A stretch of 51,605 nucleotides of DNA from Betaproteobacteria bacterium (GCA_947476215.1 CANJQI010000011.1:1-51605); one strand, 5' to 3'; shown: positions 1 through 9,245, numbered from the stretch's first letter. The notes: generated from the sequence alone by a model not told the origin. Translations and numbers: made by a program.

Positions 1-300
1 ATGCATTACGTCATAGCGCTGCGTCAGAATCAGCCCCTGCAACGAGCGCTGGCCCACGCACAGGGATGGTGGGGCTTGCACGATGCAAAGGGCAAGCCGG
101 CCGAAGGAATTGAACTGACGCGCTTCATCAATCAGCCTGATGCGTGGCGCAAACCGGCCTACATCACCATTGAAAGTCGCAAACCGATCTTAAACCTCGC
201 TATCGCGATGCAGCAGCGCGCATGGATGCAAGGTCTGTGGGATGCCGCAAAAAAGTTCGATTTGCCCGCTCATTTTGAGCCACTTTATCCGTCTGGATAA
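1..300 (+). pseudogene. Transposase remnant, IS1380-like
   Basis: The open frame of 99 codons, which may continue to the left of the window, resembles the DDE-domain part of IS1380-type transposases (YVIALRQN near the start, then a W-G-L-H-D segment and F-I-N-Q-P-D-A-W-R-K-P). The final 38 residues do not follow naturally from this, which suggests an internal deletion. No terminal inverted repeat could be recognised. It directly adjoins TctC debris, so it probably marks an old insertion or deletion event. The family assignment is from memory of the motif pattern and is tentative. Confidence 0.4.
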
Positions 301-420
301 ATGTCTAATGGAAAATCTCGGTTGAACTCTGCTGTATATACCGGCTTCAGTATCTTGAACATATTTACTCCTTCCAGTCGGTCAAGTTTAAACCGCCGCC
401 TCCTGGAAGACTAAATTTTG

Positions 421-549
421 GGGGAACCTCAGTTAAACACCGGCTCTGAATTCGTCGCAAGTTCGCCGGAGCAGTTCGCCGCGGTCATCCAATCCGAAAT
501 GGTGAGTATGGGCAAGGTGATCAAGGACGCCGGCATTCGTGCGGACTAA
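421..549 (+). pseudogene. TctC/Bug receptor, C-terminal remnant
   Basis: Reading from 421 to the TAA at 547-549 gives a peptide containing S-S-P-E-Q-F-A-A-V-I-Q-S-E-M and ending K-V-I-K-D-A-G-I-R-A-D. This is the usual C-terminus of tripartite tricarboxylate transporter receptors (compare the ends of the intact copies at 7474-8439 and 24482-25507). Everything upstream is missing and the remnant follows the transposase fragment, so the gene was probably truncated by a mobile element or deletion. Confidence 0.65.
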
Positions 550-701
550 ATAACAAAATATTTTTCATCGAGTCACTTGGACCCCTTGCTAATACGGCAA
601 GCAGGTTGATCAAGCGTCCAGGTCAACTTTGGTTCGGCATAACTTTCAGCAACTGCTCAACTTTCCTCTGAGGTCAACAACGTTGACCGTCGGATGGGGC
701 A

Positions 702-1338
702 ATGCTAGTCTCTTCGCCTTACCTGCAGAAAAACCATTTCATTCCAATGCCAGCGCATCTCTGGATCGCATCATTGCTGGTTCTGCTACCACAGTTCTTC
801 GCTGCGACAGCGGCGGACTACCCGACGCGGTCGGTTCGATTTATCGTCCCGTTTGCTGCCGGCGGCATTGGCGATATCATGGCTCGTGTAATCGGGCAAC
901 GCTTGAGCGAGAACATGGGGCAGTCGTTCGTTGTCGATAATCGGCCAGGCGCGAACAGCATCATAGGGCCGATCTGGCGGTGAAATCCGCCCCGGACCGC
1001 TACACCATCGTCATCGTATCCAACGCGCACTTCGCGAATCCGATTTTGACCAAATCATTACCGTATAATACGGTGCGCGACTTGGCGCCGATAGGTCTGG
1101 TCGGTTCAACGCCCCTGATTCTGGTAACCCATCCGAATTTGCCGGTAAGGAGCGTGAAGGATCTGATCACGCTTGCAAAGTCCCGGCCAGGATTGCTCAG
1201 TTATGGTTCCGCCTCCAATGGTGGATCGGGTCATTTGGCGGGGGCGTTGTTGGCATTCATGGCAAGAATTGAACTGCTCCAGGTCGCTTACCGGGGCACG
1301 GCGCAGGCGACGATTGATGTGCTGGCTGGGCAGATAGG
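702..1338 (+). pseudogene. TctC/Bug receptor, frameshifted and 3'-truncated
   Basis: It starts at ATG 702 with a signal-peptide-like stretch ending A-A-T-A-A-D-Y-P and runs through F-I-V-P-F-A-A-G-G and V-D-N-R-P-G-A-N. One base is missing near 970, after which the family sequence continues in another frame (D-L-A-V-K-S-A-P-D, then S-L-P-Y-N-T-V-R-D and V-A-Y-R-G-T-A-Q-A-T-I-D-V-L-A-G-Q). Similarity stops near 1338, where an unrelated HMGL-like sequence begins in the same frame. The last third of the receptor is absent, so no functional product is expected. Confidence 0.8.
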
Positions 1339-1886
1339 GGTACGAGTTCATTGCCACAACGACTTTGGGTTGGGTGCCGCCAATAACCTTGCTGCGCTGG
1401 AAGCGGGCGCTATCGGCGCTGAGGTAGGTGGTGAACGGCGCGGACCCGGCTCGTTCGGGCATCGCGCCATTGGCGGAAGTCGTCATGTCGCTGCTTTGTC
1501 TCTATGGAAAAGACATCGGAGTTATTGCCGAGAAATTGGCTGAATCGTCGGTACTATTCGCGGACTTGTCAGGCATTCCCATTGCAGAACAAAAGCCCAT
1601 CGTTGCGGACCGAAACTGGATATACAAGCGCGACCACCTCATTTCATTCAGGGACGAAAAACTACAATTTCCCTTCAGCCCGTCGCTGGCCGGCCAATAT
1701 TTCCGGGTTGGTATGGGACGAGGAAGCGGTGTTCTGGGCGTCACGGCAAAGTTGGCTGACCTTGGAATCGAAATATCAGAAAAAAGAATTTCCGAGATCG
1801 TTGCAAAGGTGAATGATGAGGCGGTTCGTCAGAAAAGGCGGTTTACGGACGATGAATTCAAAACTCTGGTGTCGGCGTTGCGGTAG
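1339..1886 (+). pseudogene. HMGL/LeuA-family aldolase, C-terminal fragment
   Basis: The fragment begins with V-H-C-H-N-D-F-G-L and A-A-N-N-L-A-A-L-E-A-G-A, the metal-binding HxH and following helix of the isopropylmalate synthase / homocitrate synthase / HMG-CoA lyase-like TIM barrel family. A frameshift near 1425 moves the reading to the frame of V-N-G-A...G-I-A-P-L-A-E-V-V-M, and it ends at the TAG of 1884-1886 with a helical tail. The N-terminal half of the barrel is missing. It is joined in frame to the TctC fragment before it. It is a relic and its original function (synthase or lyase) cannot be told. Confidence 0.7.
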
Positions 1887-2019
1887 CCGTTGTGCTTCAA
1901 ATGGAGCTGTGCTGTGACTTCGCGATGCAAATTACGGCATCAGAATTCAAACTGTCCATGCTTCTTCGTCGGACTACCGATTATTGTAGTTTTCATTAAC
2001 TGCCAAAAGGGGTTGAGCA

Positions 2020-3420
2020 ATGCCTGATGCCATTCGCGAAATTTGTGACTTCTTATCGTCGGTTAAGTTTGCCGCCATACCCGCCAATGTGCGGCAACAG
2101 GCGAAGAACTGCATACTCGATAACATAGGCTGCGCAATTCTCGGAGCGGAGGAGGGTAGCAGCCGGATTATCGGTCGTACGCGCAAGCCATTGGGCGCAG
2201 GCAACGACGCAACTATAGTGCGACAACCCGGGCGCGACAGCGTCTTTAACGCTGTTCTCGTGAATTCCTCATATGTACACTCCATAGACCTTTCAGAAGG
2301 CGTCGCGCGTGGCGTCGTGCATCCCGGGACGGTGGTCGTTCCGGCGGCGCTTGCCGAGGGCGAATCTCTAGGCGCATCAGGCAGTGCAGTCATGCATGCG
2401 ACGGTACTTGGCTACGAAATGTTGATCCGACTGGGCTGGGCGCTGGGCCACCAGCCTGCCGATCCGATTGAACTTGGCGATCCGCAGTTGATGTTTCGCG
2501 GCTGGTTTCCCCCTGCCATGCTGGGCGCCTTTGGCACTACCATAGCTGCGGGCAGCTTGCGCGGTCTCAATTCGGAACAGATGTACCAAGCGCTTGGGAT
2601 TTGCGCAAATCTGATACCCACCTCGGCGTTCGAAGCCGCTACACAAGGGGCCATGGTCAAGTCGCTAGGATGTGGATGGTCGGCGGCGCTGGGCGTATAT
2701 GCGGCTCATCTGGCAGAGCAGGGCCTCACGGGTCTGACGGATATCATCGATTGTGTTTTTCGCAAACTCGTCGACTCCATAGACGAGCGCATGCTGACCC
2801 GGGATCTTGGTACCCGTTACGAAATGGAGTCCATCGGCATGAAATGGATCGCGGCGGGGCCGGTGCGTTCCGAACTGGAAAGCGCTTTGCAGATGGTCGA
2901 GCAGCACCATATCAGGCACACCGACATTGAAAAGGTGGACATTCTTACCAATGCGCGCACGGCAACGTTGAACAATGCCAATCCACCCAATCTGCTCGCT
3001 TGCAAATTCAGCACCGCGTACGTGGTCGCACATGCCTTGATAGGCGTGCCCAGGGAGAATTTTCTCGATGAGGCATTTACGCAACAGGCGTTCGATAATT
3101 CCGTCTGGCGGCCGGTCGCCGCGCGCATATGCATGACCGTGAGCGACGATTACTCGAAAGCGTTTGAGACCGCGCCCAATACGTCGCGCCCCTGCACGAT
3201 GACGATTCGGCTGAAAAATGGTCAATCATATACTCATACCGTCGCGGAAACTAAGGGCCACTCCGCGCACGGTGCGCCACCGACGGCGGACTACGTCAAG
3301 AAATTCCGCATGCTCACGTCGGCGCGTTTGCGTGACGGCAATACTGATCTGTTAATTGATCAGGTCGGTCGCCTTGATACCCTGGACAATGTGCGGGGCA
3401 TACTGGACGCGTGCCACTGA
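2020..3420 (+). CDS. MmgE/PrpD family protein
   Basis: This 466-residue protein belongs to the MmgE/PrpD superfamily, which includes 2-methylcitrate dehydratase and cis-aconitate decarboxylase. Visible family features are the N-terminal helical segment with A-K-N-C-I-L-D-N-I-G-C, the S-Y-V-H-S-I-D-L-S segment in the position of the family's A-x-x-L-D-x-D-D region, G-Y-E-M-L-I-R-L, and C-K-F-S-T-A-Y-V-V. The normal H-x-x-D-Y-D-D motif is altered to H-S-I-D-L-S-E, so the substrate may differ from the classical dehydratases. It probably acts in the cytosol on a di- or tricarboxylate. It stands alone about 290 nt upstream of the hydratase gene of cassette A. A second, only distantly similar member lies at 23036-24406. 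Confidence 0.85.
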   Translation: MPDAIREICDFLSSVKFAAIPANVRQQAKNCILDNIGCAILGAEEGSSRIIGRTRKPLGAGNDATIVRQPGRDSVFNAVLVNSSYVHSIDLSEGVARGVVHPGTVVVPAALAEGESLGASGSAVMHATVLGYEMLIRLGWALGHQPADPIELGDPQLMFRGWFPPAMLGAFGTTIAAGSLRGLNSEQMYQALGICANLIPTSAFEAATQGAMVKSLGCGWSAALGVYAAHLAEQGLTGLTDIIDCVFRKLVDSIDERMLTRDLGTRYEMESIGMKWIAAGPVRSELESALQMVEQHHIRHTDIEKVDILTNARTATLNNANPPNLLACKFSTAYVVAHALIGVPRENFLDEAFTQQAFDNSVWRPVAARICMTVSDDYSKAFETAPNTSRPCTMTIRLKNGQSYTHTVAETKGHSAHGAPPTADYVKKFRMLTSARLRDGNTDLLIDQVGRLDTLDNVRGILDACH

Positions 3421-3535
3421 TTTTCATTTTACGGCGCACATTCGATCCTTGGATGCGTTGAACGGGTGCAAAGCGAAAAACGGATTCGGGCAGTGACGAT
3501 CAGCGCGATGCGCACGCGGCCTTCCTAAGGCCAGT

Positions 3536-3654
3536 GTCACCGATGACGGCGTAGAGCGGGTCGGAAGCACCGCGGAGGAGGTTGACTTCACGATAAAATC
3601 GGAGATAGCCAAGATGAAAGAAGTGACTAGAGATGGAAAATCTGAGAATAAGCT
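3536..3654 (+). pseudogene. Possible degraded TctC C-terminal remnant
   Basis: In the otherwise empty stretch between 3421 and 3711, the frame containing 3536 reads D-G-V-E-R-V-G-S-T-A-E-E, then I-K-S-E-I-A-K-M-K-E-V-T-R-D-G. This resembles the D-G-A-E-P-V-G-S-T-P-E-E-F...I-K-S-E-I-A-K-W-x-K-V-I-R-D-A end of TctC receptors. It has no start and continues as unrelated sequence until a stop overlapping the next gene's ATG. It fits an eroded TctC gene, but the similarity is short. Confidence 0.4.
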
Positions 3655-3711
3655 AAAGCTGTGCTGCCTGATTATTGAATATTTTGAAAATTCACGTGGA
3701 GACAAACTGTC

Positions 3712-4920
3712 ATGACAGATTCCCAGACTAACGTTCAAGTCAGTGAGGGACCTCCAGAAGGTCGTATTACTGAAGAGTCGATTGCCGCGGCCCGCGCGAT
3801 GATAGGCACGTACTTGCGCCCGGAGGGGCCGTACATGCAGGACATAGGCATAGACTCGATACGCAATTATTGTAATGGGATCGGTGACCTCAACCCGCTT
3901 TTTAGAGACTCGGAGTATGCGCGCCGTAGCCGCTACGCCTCGCTCGTGGCGCACCCGACCATCCCCATGATATATGGTTACATCGGTCGCACGCGGTGGG
4001 GATTTTCCGGCGTGCATGGATTCTTCGCCGGCAATGATTGGGAGTTTTTCCGGACCTGGCGTCCCGGTGATCGTATCAATTGCCTGGAGCGCGTAGTCGG
4101 CGTCGTGACCAAGACCAGCGAGCTCTCAGGTACACTGGTTTTGCAGTACACCGAGGCCCTGTTTCTCAATCAGAAGGACGACTTGATGGCAAGAACGCTG
4201 GGCTGGTGCACGCGCCACGAGCGGCGTGCGGCGCGGGAATCAAGCAAGCACAACGACCGGCAAGAGTACGAATACACCAATGAGCAGATTGCTGAAATCG
4301 AGACGCTTGAGTTGGACGAACCACGCAAAATTCGGGGCAGCGATATCCGCTACTGGCAGGATGTGGCGGAAGGCGAGCAGATGCAGCCTATTGCGCGTGG
4401 TCCGCTCACCACCACCGATCTCAAGGGCTTTCATGTCGGCGTCGGTCGCGGGCATACGCATGCATTGGTGCTGCAGAACGCACAGCGCCACCCCGGCCAT
4501 TATTTTCGCAGCAAGGATGCCGGCGGTGGCATCGAATACACCGGTATCGGTCACCAGCGTGCAACATCCGCACGGCAGGTGGGGGCGCCTTCGGCCTACG
4601 ACTACGGTCCGGCGCGTATGGCGTGGTTGACCACGCTGGTAACCAACTGGATGGGAGATGCTGCATTTCTCAAACGGGTGCGCGGCGAGATGAGACGGTT
4701 CAACCTGGTCGGAGACACCACGTGGTGCAAAGGCAAGGTCAGTCGCAAATACGTTCAGGACGGCTATGCCCTTGTCGATCTGGAAATATGGGCGGAAAAC
4801 CAGCGTGGAGAGGTGAGCGCGCCCGGTCTTGCGACGGTTATGCTGCCGTCCAGGGAAATCTCGCATCGTCCGGTGGTCGATGGTTCCGGGTTTGAACTTG
4901 GTCTGCCGACGGTACGATGA
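3712..4920 (+). CDS. MaoC/FAS1-type double-hotdog hydratase (cassette A)
   Basis: This 402-residue protein has two tandem hotdog domains: an N-terminal FAS1-like dehydratase domain (about 15-175, with D-L-N-P-L-F-R-D and G-Y-I-G-R-T-R-W-G) and a C-terminal MaoC-like half (about 200-395, with I-A-R-G-P-L-T-T-T-D and G-H-Q-R). Such proteins hydrate or dehydrate enoyl-CoA thioesters; mesaconyl-C4-CoA hydratase has this architecture. The stop overlaps the ATG of the next CoA-transferase gene (ATGA), so the two are translationally coupled. It is very similar along its whole length to 18069-19277, the cassette B copy. The substrate is not identifiable from sequence. Confidence 0.85.
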   Translation: MTDSQTNVQVSEGPPEGRITEESIAAARAMIGTYLRPEGPYMQDIGIDSIRNYCNGIGDLNPLFRDSEYARRSRYASLVAHPTIPMIYGYIGRTRWGFSGVHGFFAGNDWEFFRTWRPGDRINCLERVVGVVTKTSELSGTLVLQYTEALFLNQKDDLMARTLGWCTRHERRAARESSKHNDRQEYEYTNEQIAEIETLELDEPRKIRGSDIRYWQDVAEGEQMQPIARGPLTTTDLKGFHVGVGRGHTHALVLQNAQRHPGHYFRSKDAGGGIEYTGIGHQRATSARQVGAPSAYDYGPARMAWLTTLVTNWMGDAAFLKRVRGEMRRFNLVGDTTWCKGKVSRKYVQDGYALVDLEIWAENQRGEVSAPGLATVMLPSREISHRPVVDGSGFELGLPTVR

Positions 4921-6191
4921 CATCAAGCACTAAGGAAAAATCATTGTCTAACAACGAAGAAGGCGTTAATCCGCTTACACCACAGACCGGCACCCCGCTG
5001 TCGGGTGTAACCGTGGTCGAACACGGCAAGGGCGTCGCCGCATCGTACGCCGGTCGTGTGCTCGCGATGATGGGCGCCACGGTGATCAAGCTGGAACGTC
5101 CGCGCGAAGGAGATCCTTTGCGCTACGAGCCGCCACTGCTGCCCACCAAGCATGCAAACAGTGCGATCCATGCGTACCTTAACGTCAACAAGGCCAGCGT
5201 CACGCTCGATGTCGCGACCGGCGCCGGTCGCGAGTTGCTGGTCGAATTGTTGCGGCGTGCGACTATCTTCATCGACGACACGCACCCGCAGAGTCGAGCG
5301 GATTGGCGCATCGCACCTGCAAACATCTGCGCGGAATTGCCGGATCTCATCTATCTTTCGGTCTTGCCGTTCGGCGCGTTCGGGCCCTACGCCGACTACC
5401 GCGCGACGGAGATCAATGTTTTTCACAGCTCGGGAGAGGGCTATCTGCTGCCGAATGGATTGGCACTGGAAATATTTCCCAACCGTCCGCCGATCAAGGC
5501 TTATGGCCACCTGGGTGAGTTTCAGGGCGGCACCTCAGCCGCGCTGGCTGCGGCTGCGGCGCTCCTCGCCCTTCCCGCGGCCGGCGGCCAGACCGTAGAC
5601 GTGTCGGTGCAGGATGCAAACGTCGCGCTCAGCGCCATGACGTTACAGCGCTACGGCGATGGCGTTCTCGAAACCCGTCCTACGCGATCCTTCACCTATG
5701 GCGGCGTGCTCGAATGCGCCGATGGCCACGTCCAGATACTGCTGCTTGAGCAGCGCCAGTGGAACCTGATGGTGAAGATGTTGAATGCGCCGGAATGGAC
5801 GCGTGCGCCGGGCATGGAAGACCCGATGACCCGAGGCGAGCGTGGCAAGTTAATCAATGAGCATCTTCGGGCGTGGGCCAAGACCCGCACCGTTGAAGAG
5901 GTTGTCCGGCTCGCGCGGGATGCCGAAGTCCCGCTCGGAAAATATTTTACGCCGCCGGACATCATTGCATCCGAACACGAGCGGGCGCGCGGTTTTATCG
6001 GCGAGATTGCCCTGGACAATGGCACGGTCGTATCTATGCCGACGTTTCCATTTCGGCTCAGCGAATCACCGGTGCCGACGCTGCGCAACGTTCCGGGAAG
6101 ACCGGGTGAACATAACGCTGGCGTGATTGGCACAATGCTGGGACATACTCAAGACGAACTCGATCTCTGGTACTCACTCAGGGTCATATAG
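4917..6191 (+). CDS. Class III CoA-transferase, subunit lacking catalytic Asp (cassette A)
   Basis: A CaiB/BaiF (family III) CoA-transferase of 424 residues with the usual start (L-S-G-V-T-V-V-E-H, A-G-R-V-L-A-M-M-G-A-T-V-I-K-L-E) and V-N-K-A-S-V-T-L-D. Around residue 201, where active members have the Asp that forms the acyl anhydride, it reads H-L-G-E-F-Q-G-G-T-S-A, so Asp is replaced by Glu. The next gene keeps the Asp. In heteromeric family III enzymes such as benzylsuccinate CoA-transferase only one subunit carries the catalytic Asp, so I infer that 4917 and 6203 form one enzyme. The first 25 residues are a non-conserved extension. ATG 4917 overlaps the previous stop. Confidence 0.85.
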   Translation: MTSSTKEKSLSNNEEGVNPLTPQTGTPLSGVTVVEHGKGVAASYAGRVLAMMGATVIKLERPREGDPLRYEPPLLPTKHANSAIHAYLNVNKASVTLDVATGAGRELLVELLRRATIFIDDTHPQSRADWRIAPANICAELPDLIYLSVLPFGAFGPYADYRATEINVFHSSGEGYLLPNGLALEIFPNRPPIKAYGHLGEFQGGTSAALAAAAALLALPAAGGQTVDVSVQDANVALSAMTLQRYGDGVLETRPTRSFTYGGVLECADGHVQILLLEQRQWNLMVKMLNAPEWTRAPGMEDPMTRGERGKLINEHLRAWAKTRTVEEVVRLARDAEVPLGKYFTPPDIIASEHERARGFIGEIALDNGTVVSMPTFPFRLSESPVPTLRNVPGRPGEHNAGVIGTMLGHTQDELDLWYSLRVI

Positions 6192-6202
6192 AGGGAATTT
6201 AG

Positions 6203-7393
6203 ATGAAACCTTTGGACGGCGTGCGCATCTGCGACTTTACGCTGCATGCGGCAGGACCCTATGGCACGCATTATCTGTCGATGCTCGGAGCCCAATGCAT
6301 CAAAATCGAAAGCCGCGCGCGGCTGGACATACACCGGCGGCCGCATCCTGTTTATGGCCGGCTCGAACCCGCGGAGTTCGATCAGGGCAACGGTGACAAG
6401 TATGCAATTGAGCTCAATCTACGCAAGCCCAAGGGCGTCGAACTGGCCAAGAAGCTGGTCAGCGTCAGTGACATCGCCACTGAAAACTTTCGACCGGGCG
6501 TTATTCGCAAGCTTGGCCTTTCCTATGATGTGTTGAAGCAACTAAAGCCATCATTGGTGATGGCTTCAGTCTCCGCCGCCGGGCAGATCGGACCGGAGTG
6601 GTCGGACCCCGGCTACGCCCCGATCTTCGCCGCCGTCGGAGGGCTGGGCTATCTCACCGGCTACGACGATGGCCCTCCTGTGGAACTGCGCAACATGATG
6701 GACAATGTCACCGGCATGACGATGGCCTGCGCGGTGCTGGTGGCGCTCTATAAGGCCCGAAAGACCGGTATAGGCGAACACGTGGACGTGGCTGCGCGCG
6801 AGGTGGCGAGTTCGTTCATGGGTGATGCGATGGTTGCGGCATCCGCGGGCATCCCTGTGCAGCGCAAAGGAAATGAAATGCCGTATGCCTCGCCGCATGG
6901 CGTTTACCCCTGCGTAGGGCATGACACGTGGATATCGGTCAGCGTATCGACGCAGGCGCAGTGGGAAGCGCTGGCAAGGTCACTCGATGCGGCGCACCTG
7001 ATGGGCGACGAACGGTTTCGCGACGCTGCGCAACGGTGGCACAACCGTAAGGCTCTGGATGAGGTGATCGCAACGTTGACGGTGCGGCACGACCGGAACG
7101 TCCTCACCCGGCAACTGCAAGCCGCGGGTGTGGCAGCGTTCGCGTCGTTCAGCGCCAGGGATCTCGCGCAGGACGAGCACCTGCGCATCCGGGAGACGGT
7201 GATGGATATGACCGGCCCGCAAGGCAAGACACGGGCGGTGACCAACGCGCCGTGGCGCTTTGAAAAAACCCCCGCGCGCATGGAACGCTGGATGCCGGGG
7301 CTGGGTGAGCACAACGAATATGTCTTTGGTGAAATCCTTGGACTTGCGAAAAGCGAAATTGCGCGGCTGGTTGATGAGGAAGTAATATGGTGA
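6203..7393 (+). CDS. Class III CoA-transferase, catalytic subunit (cassette A)
   Basis: A CaiB/BaiF CoA-transferase of 396 residues. It opens with L-D-G-V-R-I-C-D-F-T and contains E-N-F-R-P-G-V and the probable catalytic Asp167 in M-M-D-N-V-T-G-M. A GAGGGA ribosome site lies 6 nt before the ATG and overlaps the stop of the preceding gene. It presumably transfers CoA to a carboxylate that the MaoC-type hydratase then acts on. The close counterpart is 20516-21745. The donor (for example succinyl-CoA) cannot be read from sequence. Confidence 0.87.
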   Translation: MKPLDGVRICDFTLHAAGPYGTHYLSMLGAQCIKIESRARLDIHRRPHPVYGRLEPAEFDQGNGDKYAIELNLRKPKGVELAKKLVSVSDIATENFRPGVIRKLGLSYDVLKQLKPSLVMASVSAAGQIGPEWSDPGYAPIFAAVGGLGYLTGYDDGPPVELRNMMDNVTGMTMACAVLVALYKARKTGIGEHVDVAAREVASSFMGDAMVAASAGIPVQRKGNEMPYASPHGVYPCVGHDTWISVSVSTQAQWEALARSLDAAHLMGDERFRDAAQRWHNRKALDEVIATLTVRHDRNVLTRQLQAAGVAAFASFSARDLAQDEHLRIRETVMDMTGPQGKTRAVTNAPWRFEKTPARMERWMPGLGEHNEYVFGEILGLAKSEIARLVDEEVIW

Positions 7394-7473
7394 AGGCGCA
7401 ACGAATGTTGCTCTGATTCCGTCAACGCGCTTGCGCACAGCAGTTTCCGGAAACTCGAACAGGACTGGATCTT

Positions 7474-8439
7474 ATGCAATTAAAGTATCGTGGTATTACA
7501 GGCGTGCTGATATTCGCGGCAAGTTCACTCGCGTTCGGTCAGTCCACACAGGGCAAAGCCATACGGTTTATCGTGCCGTATCCGCCCGGCGGAGGCGGTG
7601 ATACGCTGTCACGGGTGATTGCGCAAAAACTTTCGGAAAGTATAGGTGTACCCGTAGTCATCGAGAATCGCGGTGGAGCCGGCGGTATCATAGGCACGGA
7701 TCTCGCGACCAAGGCAGCGCCCGATGGCTTGACCTTGGTGCTGGGCACTCCGTCGCCCATCACGGTCGCGCCGTTTCTGCAGAAAAAGATGCCTTATGAC
7801 CCCATCAAGGATCTGGCGCCTGTCACGTTGATCACCGTGGTGCCGGCCGTGGTTACAGTGCACCCGTCATTGCCGGTGCGCTCGGTGAAGCAGCTCATCG
7901 ACCTTGCGCGGTCCCAGCCTGGCGCACTGACGTACTCTTCGTCAGGCAACGGCGGCACGGGCCACTTGTCGGGTTTGATGCTGGAGACAATGGCGAAAAT
8001 AAGCATGCTGCATGTTCCGTACAAAGGCACCGGTCCCGCGCTGACTGCGATCATGAGCGGAGAAGTCAGCCTGTCCATCGGCACCATCATCGCCACGCTT
8101 CCACTGTTGAAGTCGGGTCGGTTGCGGGGATTGGCCGTCACCAGTGAAAAGCGCTCGCCCGTGCTCCCCAATCTGCCCGCGGTGGCGGAGACACTGCCGG
8201 GTTATTCAGCCGGACCGTTTTACGGCGTGCTTGCGCCGGGCGGCACGCCGGCGGATATCATCGCCAGGCGCCGCGATGAACTCGCCAAGGTGCTTAACGA
8301 TCCGGAGTTGAAGGGGCGTTTGAGTGCCGAAGGGGGCGAGGTCGTCGCCAGTACACCGGCGGAATTCGCGGCGCTCATCAAGGCGGAAATCGCGCGATGG
8401 GGGCTGGTGCTCAAAGCCGCGAAGATTCAGCCTGAATAA
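7474..8439 (+). CDS. TctC/Bug periplasmic solute receptor
   Basis: This 321-residue extracytoplasmic receptor of the tripartite tricarboxylate transporter family has a signal peptide (cleavage probably after A-F-G-Q near residue 23). Family motifs are I-V-P-Y-P-P-G-G-G-G-D, I-E-N-R-G-G-A-G-G-I-I-G, K-K-M-P-Y-D-P-I-K-D, and V-P-Y-K-G-T-G-P-A. Bug proteins bind carboxylates or amides through backbone amides of the first loops, so the ligand cannot be predicted. No TctA or TctB membrane subunit is in the window. It lies immediately before the first selenoprotein gene, after a 266-nt gap with hairpins. Confidence 0.9.
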   Translation: MQLKYRGITGVLIFAASSLAFGQSTQGKAIRFIVPYPPGGGGDTLSRVIAQKLSESIGVPVVIENRGGAGGIIGTDLATKAAPDGLTLVLGTPSPITVAPFLQKKMPYDPIKDLAPVTLITVVPAVVTVHPSLPVRSVKQLIDLARSQPGALTYSSSGNGGTGHLSGLMLETMAKISMLHVPYKGTGPALTAIMSGEVSLSIGTIIATLPLLKSGRLRGLAVTSEKRSPVLPNLPAVAETLPGYSAGPFYGVLAPGGTPADIIARRRDELAKVLNDPELKGRLSAEGGEVVASTPAEFAALIKAEIARWGLVLKAAKIQPE

Positions 8440-8470
8440 GCATGTCCTTTCCCTCCCTCTCGCACGTAGT

Positions 8471-8553
8471 GCCCCCGTCCGGGGGCCTCCGTCGACGCGG
8501 GGGGTAGGGAGGGGGCAAGAATCAAGGAAGTAGGTCGGCAATCCTTTGCCGAC
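8471..8553. repeat. Two hairpins in the 8440-8705 gap
   Basis: Two perfect inverted repeats lie downstream of the TctC gene. GCCCCCG at 8471-8477 pairs with 8480-8486. GTCGGCA at 8534-8540 pairs with TGCCGAC at 8547-8553 across a 6-nt loop. The second resembles dispersed palindromes common in betaproteobacteria. Neither is followed by a clear T-run, so a terminator role is possible but unproven. The rest of the gap shows no gene. Confidence 0.55.
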
Positions 8554-8705
8554 AAGTGACGGCGGCGGCATGGGTATGCCGCCCTGCGATCCTGCGTAAT
8601 GGGGAGACCGAAGATGTGTAGATACAAATGCATTGAAGGGGGAGGAATAGTAACGATAGCGCCGTCAGCCACGATGGTGGCCGGCGTTTTTACAGGAGGT
8701 TTTTG

Positions 8706-9245
8706 ATGGTCGCAACCATACAACTGCTAGATCCACGCGGACGAGTTCCGCTCAAGGACGTGTCGCTCGCACCGCGCCGCAACAGCCTTAAAGGCGCGCG
8801 CGTCGGCATACTCGACAACGGCAAGCACCACGCGGGGCGCTTGTTGCAGTTGCTCGAAGATCGGCTGGTCACCGAGCAGGGCATACGCCCGGCGGCAAGC
8901 GCCCGCAAGCGCATCATGGCAGAAGCCGCGTCACCGGCTATGCTTGCGGAACTCGCGGGTTGCGATGTGGTGCTTACCGCGATCGGCGATTGAGGCGGCT
9001 GCACGTCGTGGAGTGTCCACGACACGGTCGCGCTGGAACGCCGGGGTGTGCCGGTCGTACTGCTTTGCACCAAGCCATTCGCGGCATTGGCACGCGCTAC
9101 CGCGTTCGGGCTCGGACTCGAGCAGGTGCCCATGGTTGTGATCACGCATCCGTTGGCGGGCATCCATGATACCGACGTCGCTGATCGTGCGGCGGAGGCT
9201 TACGAACAGGTAATGCGCGTGTTGACGCAGGGCGAGGGCGCCTGA
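8706..9245 (+). CDS. Selenoprotein, stand-alone GrdB-like Sec domain (locus 1)
   Basis: Reading the UGA at 8991-8993 as selenocysteine gives a 179-residue protein with Sec at residue 96. ATG 8706 follows a strong AGGAGGT site (8694-8700). The N-half has L-K-G-A-R-V-G-I-L-D-N, and the redox site reads G-D-U-G-G-C-T-S-W. After it come R-R-G-V-P-V-V-L-L-C-T and V-P-M-V-V-I-T-H-P-L-A-G, which match the layout of glycine/sarcosine/betaine reductase component B around its U-G-T-C-T site. The downstream frame stays open for 83 codons with family similarity to the three other loci, and a SECIS-like hairpin follows the UGA. The partner domain is a separate gene 2 nt downstream. I recall a 'UGSC family (seleno)protein' entry in public annotation that may cover these proteins. 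The reaction is unknown, and a thiol/selenol redox or reductive cleavage is inferred. Confidence 0.88.
8991..9023 (+). promoter_or_regulatory. UGA Sec codon and SECIS-like hairpin, locus 1
   Basis: The UGA is at 8991-8993. Exactly 11 nt later an 8-bp perfect stem starts: GTCGTGGA at 9005-9012 pairs with TCCACGAC at 9016-9023 around a GTG loop. The loop starts 19 nt after the UGA with a G first, which fits the known bacterial SECIS layout bound by SelB. The stem also encodes the conserved S-W-S-x-H-D residues. Confidence 0.85.

Noticed and set aside
3424-4017. Long minus-strand open frame opposite the hydratase gene
   Set aside because: No family features; it is the antisense shadow of a strongly conserved coding region.
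8471-8553. CRISPR or tandem repeat array
   Set aside because: Only isolated inverted repeats, with no direct repeats with regular spacers, were seen here or elsewhere in the window.
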